Source: Herpomyces periplanetae
Taxonomy: Eukaryota; Ascomycota; Laboulbeniomycetes; Herpomycetales; Herpomycetaceae
DNA length: 46,290 nucleotides
Assembly (NCBI GenBank): GCA_009733715.1
Contig: WMKJ01000102.1
Location: 1 to 46,290, forward strand
Direction of reading: 5' to 3'
This document shows positions 1 to 11,137 of this stretch, piece by piece (position 1 is the stretch's first letter; each line of letters starts with the position of its first letter). The notes under the pieces are model-generated. The model saw only the letters and a list, made by a program, of their open reading frames with translations, ran no database searches and was not told the origin of the DNA. Position numbers and translations under genes: made by a program.

Positions 1-99
1 CTCCTGATTTGGTAGTTGTAGATACATTTATTTATTACACTATTTTGTGCATTTTCCTAACAAGTAAACTACGCCTAGCTACAGGTTAAAGAGTAACAA
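1..99 (+). repeat. Left arm of a 99-bp terminal-type inverted repeat
   Basis: The first 99 bases are the reverse complement of 8997-9095. By eye the match is perfect for 90 bases, with one mismatch at 91, then matching to 99. The outermost base of the window is already inside the match, so the arm may continue to the left and no target-site duplication can be seen here. A diverged copy in the same orientation as this arm lies at about 8044-8132. Confidence 0.9.
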
Positions 100-114
100 G
101 CGACTTCAAATACT

Positions 115-600
115 TCAAATAGAGCATTGTGCAAAACTTACTCGAAAAAGTAAACAGGATAACAACCCAACAAGCGTAATAACTATGCCAATATCAATGT
201 CGACCAGATGAAAGATATAGTTCCAAGTTAATTTCACAACAAAGTAAGCAGTCGACGCTTTATCAACAGCTGAACGAGGAATAAAACGAAGAGAATTAAA
301 CCCCCGATATCCCATTTGTCATTAGAACCTCGGACATTTTAAACGCAGGATATGGTCGAATCAACACCTTTCCAAATAGATTTATTTCAGCCATCTCCGC
401 GTGTGCCTTTTTCAAGTTTCTCTACTGGATTTTCATACAATGATATGCTAATGCAAATGCAAATTGCAATCACAATTGAAAACAATGTTACGGTATCACC
501 ATAAGCGCGCTTGAGTGCTCCAACATTCATTGAATTTACCAAAAACTTATTCCACACAACAAATCTGTTCAGCAAATATGTGCTACGGATGATTTTCTCG
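115..600 (+). repeat. Internal repeat, copy A
   Basis: Begins just inside the left inverted arm. It aligns to 4210-4690, and its end (about 555-600) aligns to 5080-5140. Shared blocks include tagatttatttcag and gcttgag. I judge identity at roughly 70 percent by eye. The ORFs on its minus strand at 115-315 and 387-629 are not conserved in the second copy and are not called as genes. Confidence 0.6.
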
Positions 601-1264
601 TAAAAGAGGGTTGCAGAATTTGTGTCCAATCTAATTTTAGATGGTGAAAATAAAGTTTTTTTTTCGGATTTTTTAAAATTAACGGTGCACTTTGATAAAT
701 ATTTTCATACTCTTTCCTAGTCCTGTTCTAGTAATTAATCTGTAAAATGTTGATATATATATTTATATTTGCGTAAAATGTTATTCAAACCCTTGCACAA
801 AATTAAATGTCCTGTTGTCATTTTATAACTATTAATAGTTGGACTGCGAGGCATGCATTCATCCTTGGTTGTCTAATAGAAAAAAAGTAAATATCTTTCT
901 CATATGGACAGATATTAAATTTATTTTTCCTCTTATACTCGAAATATTTGCTGGCAACAATATTTGCAATCGTTTGTGTAACTTTTACTGGCCCGCTTTC
1001 ACGTTCATGGATCGGGCCTAAATATAGCGTAGTTTCAAACCCATTGAGTAAAGACCGTCTACATTTGATATTTTTCATCATAAGGCGGCGATGGAATGGT
1101 ACTATTCGTAGTTAGATTTGAGAGAAAAATATTTTTTATCATACCCCAAGTACTAGTATTGTATACCTTTCCCAACAAAAAATTACCTTTGCTAACAGCA
1201 AACTCTAACCTAAATATTAAAAATTAGAAAAATATACTTTCTAAAAGATGTCATATTTAAGTTG

Positions 1265-1735
1265 TTACTTATATGTTTGAAAATGATTAAATAAGTTCGA
1301 ATTTACAGTGGGAACCACCATAACATTATTGGTACCAAGGGACAGATAAGTGTTTTCCCAATCAAAATTTGTTGCACTTGTGGACCCACAAGGTTTAATA
1401 GAAAGATAAAATGAAGGTCCCGTAGGTTCATATAATATAGATTCCATAGAATCTGGCTCAATTTGGCTTATTTCTGAGTCTTTTATTGATTGACTTTCTT
1501 GGGAATTCGTTGGATTACTTTCTTGAAATACTGGATTTAAGTTGTTTGTTACGTTTAACTGAGACGAATGAGTCAACTTAACCTTTTTAAATGGTGGAGT
1601 GGATTGGCTTAGATAATTTAATGATTTTGAATAACTGTTCGTTAAATGAGAGTTAGAACTAGAAGTAATATCTATATTAGCATTTGGAGAAGACTGACAA
1701 AAGCCTTTTCCAAATAACAACCATATTAATATCAT
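1265..1735 (-). CDS. Hypothetical Ser/Asn/Thr/Gln-rich protein, 156 aa, no recognised domain
   Basis: Longest open frame in the first 15 kb and the only one there that I consider possibly real. A 156-codon run is unlikely by chance in DNA this AT-rich. The protein starts with a short hydrophobic stretch (ILIWLLF at residues 2-8), which could be a weak signal peptide. The rest is a polar, low-complexity region rich in S, N, T, Q and P, with a basic patch FKKVKL near residue 50 and a less repetitive C-terminus. No family is recognised. It lies between the inverted-repeat arms, so it may be cargo, a remnant of an element gene, or an orphan gene. The frame stays open only six codons upstream of this ATG, so a further 5' exon is possible but not shown. 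Confidence 0.35.
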   Translation of the reverse strand: MILIWLLFGKGFCQSSPNANIDITSSSNSHLTNSYSKSLNYLSQSTPPFKKVKLTHSSQLNVTNNLNPVFQESNPTNSQESQSIKDSEISQIEPDSMESILYEPTGPSFYLSIKPCGSTSATNFDWENTYLSLGTNNVMVVPTVNSNLFNHFQTYK

Positions 1736-2489
1736 ATTGAATATCCTTTTTTAAAATATATATCTTAATATAATTACGATAAATATATAATGAGGTGTAT
1801 TTAAAAAATTTTGTTGCGATTTTATATATTATTTAACCGAAAGAAAATATATATAAAGGATCTCACTTAATTTTATGGAATATAAATTTTCAAATTTCTC
1901 ACAAAAATTGAAATATTAAATATTTAAAAATTTTGTCGATTGTAATGCGAAGTTAGTCAATAGAGAAAAATCTAATGCTTGTTTATATTCTTTACAGTAA
2001 TGCATTGCAATATATAGCAAATTGAATTTTTTCATATAAGTTATATTTGCCCTCATTATTTAAATTTTAAAACTCGCCACAAGAGTTTCCAAAAAATATG
2101 TTATACTATCTTGTTAGAGATAGGTATTACCATCATAAAACATCAAACTCTAGCTATTAGAAAATATCCGTCTATTTTTGAATGAATGGCCTGTGAATTA
2201 AGATTAAAAGAAATTATGAGGATAAATTTGGGACTAAATTTTTTTCCGTAAAAACTAGTTTAAAACATTAAAACAAGCAGTAATGCTGTTAAGATGGGTA
2301 CAAGTGAGACAATCACGTCGTGCCGTGTCTGATAGTGCAAACATAGACATTTCGAAGAGTACAATATTATGCCATTACGCTTGATATATATCTAATTTCT
2401 TTACTGCTTTTTGCTATCCTGAAGGAATTATTTTCTTCCCTAATTTGTTATAAATGGAGCATAACAAATGTTCATTGTACCATTTAACG

Positions 2490-2620
2490 GTCTAATTGTA
2501 CTCCAATTTTACAAATATATCCTTTGTGTCTATGTCACCTCCAAATATAGTGATAGTTGGACAACCATTCCGAGTAAATAATTTTCCAGTTTTAGAGCAA
2601 ACTAGTAGCGGTGGTTTTAC
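2490..2620 (+). repeat. Local direct repeat, unit 1
   Basis: About 130 bases that recur, diverged, at 2745-2890 in the same orientation. Shared words are ttgtgtcta, gtcacc and tcaaatat, each with gagtaaat further on. The 68-codon ORF at 2496-2702 covers this unit but is not preserved in the second unit, so it is not called as a gene. Confidence 0.5.
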
Positions 2621-2744
2621 GAATCCATCTAATTGTTTTATCCTAAAACTCACAATTATTAATAAAAAAATGTTTCCAAAATGTCCTTTTTGGGTGAAAT
2701 GAAAGGTTTGACTAATTTATCACAAATGTAACAAAAAATTCACT

Positions 2745-2890
2745 TTACTCTAATTTTCAAGTCTTCCAATAACACTAAAAATTAAAAATTATATCTCTTG
2801 TGTCTACGTGTCACCCTCAAATATGAAGGTGATTATACAGAATTTTCGGGTTCTGAGTAAATGTTAAATATATAACTACTGGAGAGGGTG
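2745..2890 (+). repeat. Local direct repeat, unit 2
   Basis: Diverged tandem-like copy of 2490-2620, separated from it by about 125 bases. It has small insertions relative to unit 1. Confidence 0.5.
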
Positions 2891-3924
2891 ACAAAGAGTG
2901 AAGATCATGTGGATCCAGAGAGAAGATTGGTTTGATGGAAGGAGATACTCATCTTTATCCAACAATCAGTTCTGTCCGAAAATGCTTATCCAAGTCTCAT
3001 GGAGACTGCGCTGCGTTATAACCTGAAGCAGTATACCTTGTTAACGGTCTACACTAGACATATGCAAAGGATATGATCACAATGCCGCTTCTGGGCCTAT
3101 CCGTTTGCAGAAGTGTGTCGCTGAAAAAGGATGCAATTGGCATACTATAATTTTTTTTAACTACTGTCTAAAGTTATTCCAAATAGCCTTTAATATACTT
3201 AAAATATTTCATGCATAAAGTTTATATACAGCAATGCATATGAACCACTCGTCAAGTGGAAGCAAAATTGCGAGTTGCTCATTTTGCATTAACCTAAGTC
3301 TTACAAAAGACTTGGAAACGAAGGAGCGTAAAGCAGAGTCTTTGGAGCGTGTTACAAATTATAAGAAAACCATATTATTCTGTTTTCTATACAAAAATAT
3401 GAGCATTATCGGATGTATAAATTTTACAAACGATGGGTTTTTTGGCACCAGGATTGTGAATAACATCTCGGGTTTTGGAGTTATTTAGTTTCTTTCTGAT
3501 TAAATGGTGTATTAAAAGGTTATACTTCATACATTTATTCATTTAGCAGATCTACTGCATAATACACCACCTAGAATCCTCTAATGTGGTTAGTACTGGA
3601 CACGTGATGTGTGAATCTTCATGTCCCTCCCTAATGTCATTGACTGATCCCGAAAGTACGGGGATAACAATTTAGGAAAAAGCTTAGATAGCTTATGCTA
3701 TAAAATAATGCAGGGAGCTTCTTAATACAAAGACAAAATGTAACAAGCACCAAAAACCTGTATTTGAGATCAAATCTGGTAGAAGCTTCCTGCATACGAC
3801 TGTACACAGATAACTGACGAGCCATTGCATAACTGATTGAACTGGAGTTAGCACTTTACAACTCAACTCTGTACAGCTGGATGCGCACCGGCAGTGTCCT
3901 TCAGCAGCAGACTCTCCGTGGAAA

Positions 3925-4135
3925 CATGGGGCATCACACATCGGGTGATCTCTTCGTTTTATCTTAGTACCAGAGTACTTCCTAAACGACGGAATCAGGG
4001 AATCGAAATAACGGGTAGCGGAGTAGGAGTTTACATAGGACCACAGGAGAAGTGGGAAAATAACGCACATACCGATGGATGGAGGTTTTTGTGAAACTTA
4101 ATTAAATATTTAGAAAAAATGCTTCGGGTAGCAAA
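3925..4135 (+). repeat. Dispersed repeat pair, copy 1
   Basis: Aligns in the same orientation with 10540-10745. The best blocks are acatcggg(t), cgaaa(t/c)aacgggtag, gatggaggttttt and ttagaaaaaat followed by ttcgggta. Identity looks like about 65 percent. Copy 2 lies outside the right inverted arm, so this family is not confined to the region between the arms. Confidence 0.6.
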
Positions 4136-4209
4136 CACATTAGTGTTACACGCGCTTACTCAACGTGCCAGGATTTACTTGACAAACAGGCAATGTAGTT
4201 ATGATTTTT

Positions 4210-5150
4210 AGCGGAATTTGCCACAACTACTTCAAGTGAAGCATTCTGTAGGGTCTACTCAATATCATAAATAGGTCGACAACCCGACAAGAACAGTAAC
4301 ATTGTCAATATTAGAGTCGGCCTGACATTAAATGGTTCCAATCTAATACACCTGACAAAGACTTAGCAAGAAATGCTTTATTAACAACTTAATGAAAAAA
4401 TAAAATGATTCCTGAGATTCCAGTTGTCATTTGGTTCTCGGATATTTTAAATACATGATATGGCCGAGTCAACTTCATTCTGAACAGATTTATTTCAGTC
4501 ATCTCCACGTGTACCTTTTGTCAAGTCGTTCCGCCGTATTTTCAAATAATGCTATTTTTATGCAGTTGGAAATTCTAATCACAATTGACATCAATCTTCC
4601 AATATCATCACCAATGTGCTTGAGCGCCCCAACACTCATTGCATGTGCCAACAACACATTTGCGCGCATGCCCATTTAATTAGTAGATGAAATATCAGGA
4701 CATTGCATTGCGTAATTGCTGTGTAACCGTAATAAGCCTTTACAATAGACTACGCACACTCCTCAGGAAATATCTAACTTAAATTTCCTGGCCGGTAACA
4801 ACTGTCATTATAACGCCCCATATTTGAATCATGAAAATTGACGTATTGCTCATTTTTCCTTAATGCGCGTCGCAGCATTTGGCTACCTCATCTCAAAATC
4901 ACGCTATTAGCTGAGGTGTGACTCATTTGACTACCTAACATCTTGCACGGATTGTGTTACCCCCAATTTTACCAAAATTGATCTATGTATTCAGGAGGAA
5001 CACGAGGATTCGCTCGCATTGCATGATCAGTACCAAATGCTCTGGAGGATTCTCAAGATACTAGACGTTACCGTTCTACTCGGCAGTTACATAGCACATC
5101 TACTCAGCAAATACGTGCTGCGAGTGAGTTCCTTGTAACAATAAACACAT
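4210..5150 (+). repeat. Internal repeat, copy B, with about 400 extra bases
   Basis: Same orientation as copy A at 115-600. The match runs through 4690, breaks off, and resumes at about 5080-5140, so either B carries roughly 400 inserted bases or A has lost them. Many of the differences from A that can be lined up without gaps are transitions. Confidence 0.55.
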
Positions 5151-8043
5151 TTATGAAATAGTTACAAGATTTGCGCTTATTTGAAACAATGGAGGGTTTA
5201 AGAAAAGCGTTTTTTCATAACAACTGCTACATTCTAAAAAGTTATCTCTCGCCGATAAACTTTGTTTTAAAAGATTTTGATTATGTATGTATATTCATTT
5301 ATTATCATAATTATGCATGTATTGAAATTTTTTGTTCTTACATATTTTCAAATGATAGATTCATTATAATGATTACCCTTTAAACCATTTTAATAGGTAT
5401 TACCGCTAGTCTGGTTTCAAATTATGCAATTGCCGTTAGCTTTTTAATTAAAAGTATGTATTCATGTGGAATAGACAAAAATAAAATATTTTCTTTCATG
5501 TTTATAATACATTATATTGTTTTTTATTAGTATCCCAGTGGTACCTTTATACTCCTGTTTGAATGTTTAATCATTTAGCTCTAAAAATAATGTAAACATA
5601 TGTAAATTTTCAACCGTTGTTGGAAAAGATACTTTGTGCCATCTAAGGTCTCGATAGAACTTTTCTACCTATAGTTAGATTTGATGAATATATTTACGTT
5701 AATATAACTCATTCATTCTTTCACTTATATTTTCCCTATAAAGTAGTATCACTACCAATACAAAACATTATTCTAAATTTTAAAAAAATTAATACAATAG
5801 GTGTTACAAACATCATAATAGAATGACTATATTACCTATTTGGCTCATCACTTTGTGACACAATAGATAATGATATCACCAAAGAATTTGAACGGCAAAG
5901 TGATAGATATAGATTATCCCACGCAATATCATATGGATATACACTATGTTTTACTGGCCTCGGTGAAAGGTTAAATAACTGATCTTACGTAATAAATGCA
6001 GAGGAAGTGGTTTTGTACAATTTTACTAATTTAAGAGCTATTTTTATAACTTTTGGAGTTTGTATCGGTAAATGTTTTTGGATATTTGGATGAATCAGTT
6101 TTTCGTGACCTAATTGAACCGAGTAAGATGGTTTAAACTTTTTAATTGATAGTGCAAGTGGACACATCACTATTGATGTTGGACGATTCCGATACTGGAC
6201 GTTTTTGATGGCAGAAGGAACTTTTGTTCATAGTCTAACGGTTGAGAAAAAATCATCCAAAAATTAACTAAGCAAATATCATATTAAAATTTGCAAATTT
6301 TATTCCAATGTTAATATCATTAATTGAAAAAATACGTAAAATTCATTTAAGTCCATAAATTTTACAAATATAAACGCAAAATTTAAGATCAGTAAATTAC
6401 ATGATTTCAAAATAACCATAGTAAACATTTACTAAAATATTATGTAAATTTTTCCTAATATATGTCTTAGTTTATGCACTAATGTTTTTATTAAATTGAG
6501 AGTATTATGAATTTTGTTGACAACAGAGTCTGGCAAAACTAATTTAACATGTCCAATTGTATCATATTTCACGATATGCTACATAATATGCATTATTCAA
6601 ATAGCCTGTGGTTAAAAATCTTTACTCTCCATTATTATCTTTTGATTTAGAGTATTAATTTATTTTTACATTTGTTACTCAAATATGATATATAGGAAAT
6701 TTTGTTTCCAAATGTCTTTATGCATTGTCCTACTGAATATTGGATATTTTATATGAATGTAACATATATATATTGATTACTAATTGAGTTTTTTCACTAC
6801 ATTTTATATTCAAGCTCGAAATTTTATACGCATCATATTTATGTGCACAAAATTCTATATCTCATCCACTTAAGTGTTAAAACAGAATTTCCAATACTAT
6901 TAAAGTTCGCTACAAGGCTCATTCCTTCCCAAAAAGGAGCCTAAATAATACAGCCTAACACGAACTAGTTGTCACAATTGTGCAATATCATTTTTTGTAC
7001 AATTACGTGGTCCAGTTTCTCTCAAATTCTGTAGACATACACCGGAGTATTACAAAGTAACGCCACGATTCGCGTAATTTTCTGTTATGATTATTTTCGC
7101 CTTGCTCTTGTCAGCTATGGTCCATAGCTTTTCCCATGTACTCAGGTGACTTCATGTAGGTAATACATAGATAGCAGATCTTATACACCGTTCGTCTGGT
7201 GGGAGTCAACTAGAGAGCTGTCCTATGCTGCATTAGTGTCGTTTCTGTCGAGGGTATGCAAGCGTCGGAGTCCGAACCATTTTCTTGGGAGTGCTGCGTG
7301 GATGGAGTTCATGTGCATGCTATCTAGAGCAAGTAGTTTAAAGATGGTTTCGCTAAGTCTGATCCAGGACTAGTGATGGGTAGTCTCACAGAAATTTCAG
7401 GTAGAAGTCGCTTGTTAGGAGGTAGCCAGTTACCCAATGGTAAGGAGCAGGTAACTTCAATAACATAATGATCGTAGGGAGCTAGGGTTAGAATATGTAG
7501 TCTTCAAGTGGTGTTTGGCAGTAGTCGCTGCTTGATAAAGAGAGCTATTGCTCAAACTGCACCAAGTGTGCTACGAGTATTACAGTTAGCAATGCTTAAA
7601 GTTGATCGAATCGCGATTATCTCGCCTTTCGAGATAACAACAAAGGCACTTATGCTGTACGCATGTGCAAAGCCGGAGTAACCCTGGCTGTTAAGCTGAA
7701 GCTACAGTCAGTAATTTATAGACTAATCTCGAAAAAGGCAAAGGCTCAGTCTGGAAATGCGAAGTAAAAACTTGGTGAAGAATGGACTTCGTTGAGTTCT
7801 TCACTTCGTTGCTATTGTATTTTAAGTGGTCTGGGTCTTCTCAATGTTTTGATACCTAGGAATCAATATTGTCTTACTTGTCCCAATAATAATTTATTTT
7901 TAGACAAAATTAGTTTATCTTAGTTACACTATCCTTTGTCTTGTGCCTGGTCGATTATAACAGGTGTGTCTTGTGACTATTTAGAGGATTGTCGTCCTTT
8001 ACTTGCACTGGTCGAGTAAGACAAATAGTGGAAATTTGCAGTA

Positions 8044-8132
8044 ATAGCTACACCTATTTACATTTTTGTGTCTTTTTCTACGAAGTAAACTACATCAAGC
8101 TGCAAAGTAGAGTGCAACATGGCGCTTCAATA
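8044..8132 (+). repeat. Diverged third copy of the inverted-repeat arm
   Basis: This stretch aligns to about bases 16-108 of the window with one gap of several bases and scattered substitutions. It shares the word aagtaaactac and the following gc(g)cttcaa. It has the orientation of the left arm and lies about 0.9 kb inside the right arm, so the end sequence belongs to a repeat family with at least three copies here. Confidence 0.6.
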
Positions 8133-8996
8133 AAACGTGTGTGTAAATTTTGTAAGAGATTAGAAGATTTCTTTGATCAATACTTTTCCGGAATCCATGT
8201 AAATCTGATGATAGATATCTTGCAGCATCACTTAATTACCCCATTAGGAAATATTTAAATTTACTCATACTCCATTTCAGTCTCCTAATATAATTTCGTA
8301 CTAACAAACTATGTTGAACTTTTATAATCCAAATTTATGTGTAAAATTTAAGTATATTCGACATACGTTCTTCCAAAATATAGTTTTTCAGGTGCTCGAA
8401 GCTTGAATAACTCCATAGGTTTTATATTTATTCAGTTTTTGGTTAATTAATTGGTATTTTCGAGTCTAAACATATTTATAATTGTCTAATAATTTAACTG
8501 CAGAATGCATCGTTGTTGGACGTGAAATAGAGCTCGATTAACACATTTCAAGTGTTTAGGTAATATTGAAATTTATGTGATTTTCACTTTTGGTACTTCA
8601 AACCTCAAAATATGCAACTTCTCAATTGATACCACGTGTTGCGTTAATTTGGATGGGTTCCCTTTCAACTCAGGATCATAAAATCAGTCAGAATATATAC
8701 CATATCTAATTTTACCACTAGGAACATCGTGGTAGCGTTACCAGTAACACTAAACTACCGTAGTATGTTCCATCACACTCCCCTTAGGCAAATGTCCTCC
8801 ACACCGCCCAATAATGTTGGCATCCACAGCTCGGGTGCGTCTTGTCTCCTCTTTGACTATAATTCAACACCCACAACGCGATGCACATGTGCAAAAAGCA
8901 AATAACTTTTTAGTCTTTGTAATGCAAATATAGGGAACAATGGTAATAGTCATCGCTAACCAAGAAATGTCAGCTGATATTTCCTAAAAAGCATAG

Positions 8997-9095
8997 TTGT
9001 TACTTTTTAACCTGTAGCTAGGCGTAGTTTACTTGTTAGGAAAATGCACAAAATAGTGTAATAAATAAATGTATCTACAACTACCAAATCAGGAG
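8997..9095 (-). repeat. Right arm of the 99-bp inverted repeat
   Basis: Reverse complement of 1-99 with 98 of 99 bases identical by eye. The two arms are much closer to each other than the internal repeats are to one another. Either this is a young or gene-converted inverted-repeat pair, or two recent insertions of one repeat family lie in opposite orientation. The bases just outside (9096 onward) show no further repeat that I can see. Confidence 0.9.
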
Positions 9096-10409
9096 TTTGC
9101 ACTATTCAACAAGAATAGGTAAAGAATGATAGCCCTCCAAGGCACAGGTTACTTATATCACTGTCAATCAGACAGAAAAAAAATTTAGCTAATATAATTT
9201 AGCTACGAAAACATTGTTTTTAAAGGGTTAAGTAAAAATGAGCGCAGAAGTAAAACTGATCACCCAATGTTTCAATATATAGGGGATCACTTCTGGCTCA
9301 AATTGAAAAATTTCAAGGTGAAGGACTCTGCGAAACTCATACTTTTTTCGTTTTCTATTTGTACTTCCAATCTTAGCCTAGCCATTTTGTCTTCGATATA
9401 AGCCTTTCAACTACTACCTGTAGCTGGAGCTTGATTGATAAACTTATCACGAGTATGCATATGCGAATAGTATGTGTGCAGTTATCATTATTTTGGAAAG
9501 TGGAATAATTGATTTTTGACTATTGTTAAATATTGAAAACTGCAATACCCGTAGCATACATAGTGTGGTATGAGCAGTATTTAAGGGTTATGAAAACAAA
9601 GTCTAGCTGAAAGTGTTATCCAGCAATGGCAATCTAAATCAAGCCATTATAATTGGCAAAGAACACAAAAAACCACTAGTTTTAAGATCATGAACATTAG
9701 CTTTTTCTACCAAGTAGTGAATACTAGTAAAAACCACTTAGAGACTGCACAAATCTAGCTCTAGCTCTCTACGGCCACCTTGTTATTGATTCCAGCTGCT
9801 CCCGGTTGGTGGAAGCTTAGACCATCCAAATATTATCACTGAAACAACGGATCACGGTCCTAAACTTGCATATCCTTGCCGAGTGTGATACCGGTGCCAC
9901 ATAAGCACAGAAATCGATGTACTATTGACATGAAGATATTTAAGTACATAATAAAAAGCTATCACTTGCAAATTCCAACAGCAAATCAAGAAAAACAAAC
10001 CATCCGAGTATGCTTGCCGCTGCATTATTATGTGGGAATACTTCCCCAAAATCACAACTCAACTGTCTGTTTTCCAAGTAAACCCAGACACGTCGAGTAA
10101 GGACATATAACAATTAGAACTAGTAATACTTGCAAAGGTATTACCAAAATAATTATCTTACTATAGTGTGCCCCTACACACACATACAAGGTAGTTAGAT
10201 CTCCGAATTGTTGCTATATGCTTGACTTTCATTATCCAAGCATGTCTTGGTCGTCCTTTATACTGCGCTTCGATATCCGTAGCGTGTTGCTGACAACCCG
10301 AGTGCTGTGAGACACGACACAATATATCACTCTGCGTCAATGCCATTCTGTTGAAAAGAACTGTTCTTATTTCGCAATTGAAAGTGCTATTTGGAGAATT
10401 TTTCAAACT

Positions 10410-10745
10410 CCACAATGTACATAGAGAAAAAGCAGATAACTTTTCTGTCTTCATGGTGCAAGTGTAGTGCATCATGGTAATAATGTTAAAAAATTAGGCA
10501 TGCAGCGGTCTTCATAAGATTGCGCCCAACGAAATTACGGGGTTATCGCGCATCGGGTAGTTGCTGATTTTTATGTTAGCATTGGAACTCCCTCCATGTG
10601 ACAGAAACCGAGGGCCGAAACAACGGGTAGAGGAATGGAAATTCTGATACGGACACGAGGTTGTTGAATGAATAACGTTTATATTCGCAGATGGAGGTTT
10701 TTCGTGAGACTCAAGATTTTAGAAAAAATCTTTCGGGTAACGAGT
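10410..10745 (+). repeat. Dispersed repeat pair, copy 2, with a second shared block
   Basis: 10540-10745 matches 3925-4135. Just before it, 10410-10475 matches 8880-8945 (shared core aaaagca(a/g)ataactttt, then aatggtaat or catggtaat). A composite unit carrying both blocks seems to have been copied more than once and has since decayed. Confidence 0.55.
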
Positions 10746-10939
10746 ATATATTAATCCTCATCCACAGCATACTCTCAGCCGGGTAGGCGATCAGTTTCTG
10801 CTCGCATCTTGTGTTATAAAATCTTACGGCAAATTTTTAATACTTAGAAATCATGTGCGTTAGTTTTCCCGGGTGTCCTTGCGGTTAGCTAACAGAGTGT
10901 AGTAGCTCATGCTAGTATCCCTTCATATATTACAGTTGG

Positions 10940-11137
10940 TTGTATAGTGGTAATGTTGTTTCGTCTCGTCGCTTGGGTGTTTCTTTGTTATTTATTCTCA
11001 ATTTTACTGATTCACGAGCAGCACTCTCATCGGGTCTGCTCTGGACCTTTGTCATCGAGTTATTAGTCCCGTGCGGACAACTAGATCGTAATCCTGCATA
11101 TACGGCTAACTTTATCGCTCTTTGGGTAAAACCTTAG
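10940..11137 (+). pseudogene. Possible relic of a LINE-type RNase H domain
   Basis: The frame reads FTDSRAALSS, then ELLVPCGQLDRN, then LWV. This resembles the centre of the RNase H domain at the end of many non-LTR retrotransposon polyproteins, where a TDSxAAL motif holds a catalytic Asp, a helix follows, and the segment ends in a WVPGH-like motif. Here the last motif is LWVKP followed by a stop, and neither the first catalytic Asp nor the Glu can be found upstream. No reverse transcriptase was recognised nearby. If real, it is a short, long-dead LINE fragment. Chance similarity is a serious alternative because only about 25 residues support it. Confidence 0.3.

Larger units (their letters stand above)
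1..9095. mobile_element. Inverted-repeat-bounded region, probable degraded or non-autonomous element
   Basis: Seen: near-identical 99-bp inverted arms 9.1 kb apart, AT-rich DNA between them, several internal duplications, and only short ORFs. No transposase, reverse transcriptase, integrase or other mobile-element enzyme could be recognised in any frame. Known: long inverted ends are typical of several DNA-transposon classes and of composite or nested insertions. Inferred: a non-autonomous DNA element or a nest of repeats sharing one end sequence. It could also be two independent insertions of a short repeat. The family is not assigned. Confidence 0.45.
1736..10900. other. Gene-free, repeat-rich AT-rich stretch
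   Basis: Outside the repeats listed separately I see no gene here. The ORFs are short, mutually overlapping and without family resemblance or splice signals. No tRNA A/B-box pair and no rRNA were noticed. The DNA reads as decayed repeats. Confidence 0.6.

Noticed and set aside
1286-1312. tRNA B-box-like word (agttcgaattt)
   Set aside because: No matching A-box or cloverleaf arms, and it lies inside an open reading frame on the other strand.
1-9095. Large capsid-bearing element such as a Polinton between the inverted repeats
   Set aside because: Only the long inverted ends would fit. No polymerase, integrase, ATPase or capsid-type protein is recognisable, and the span is short for that class.
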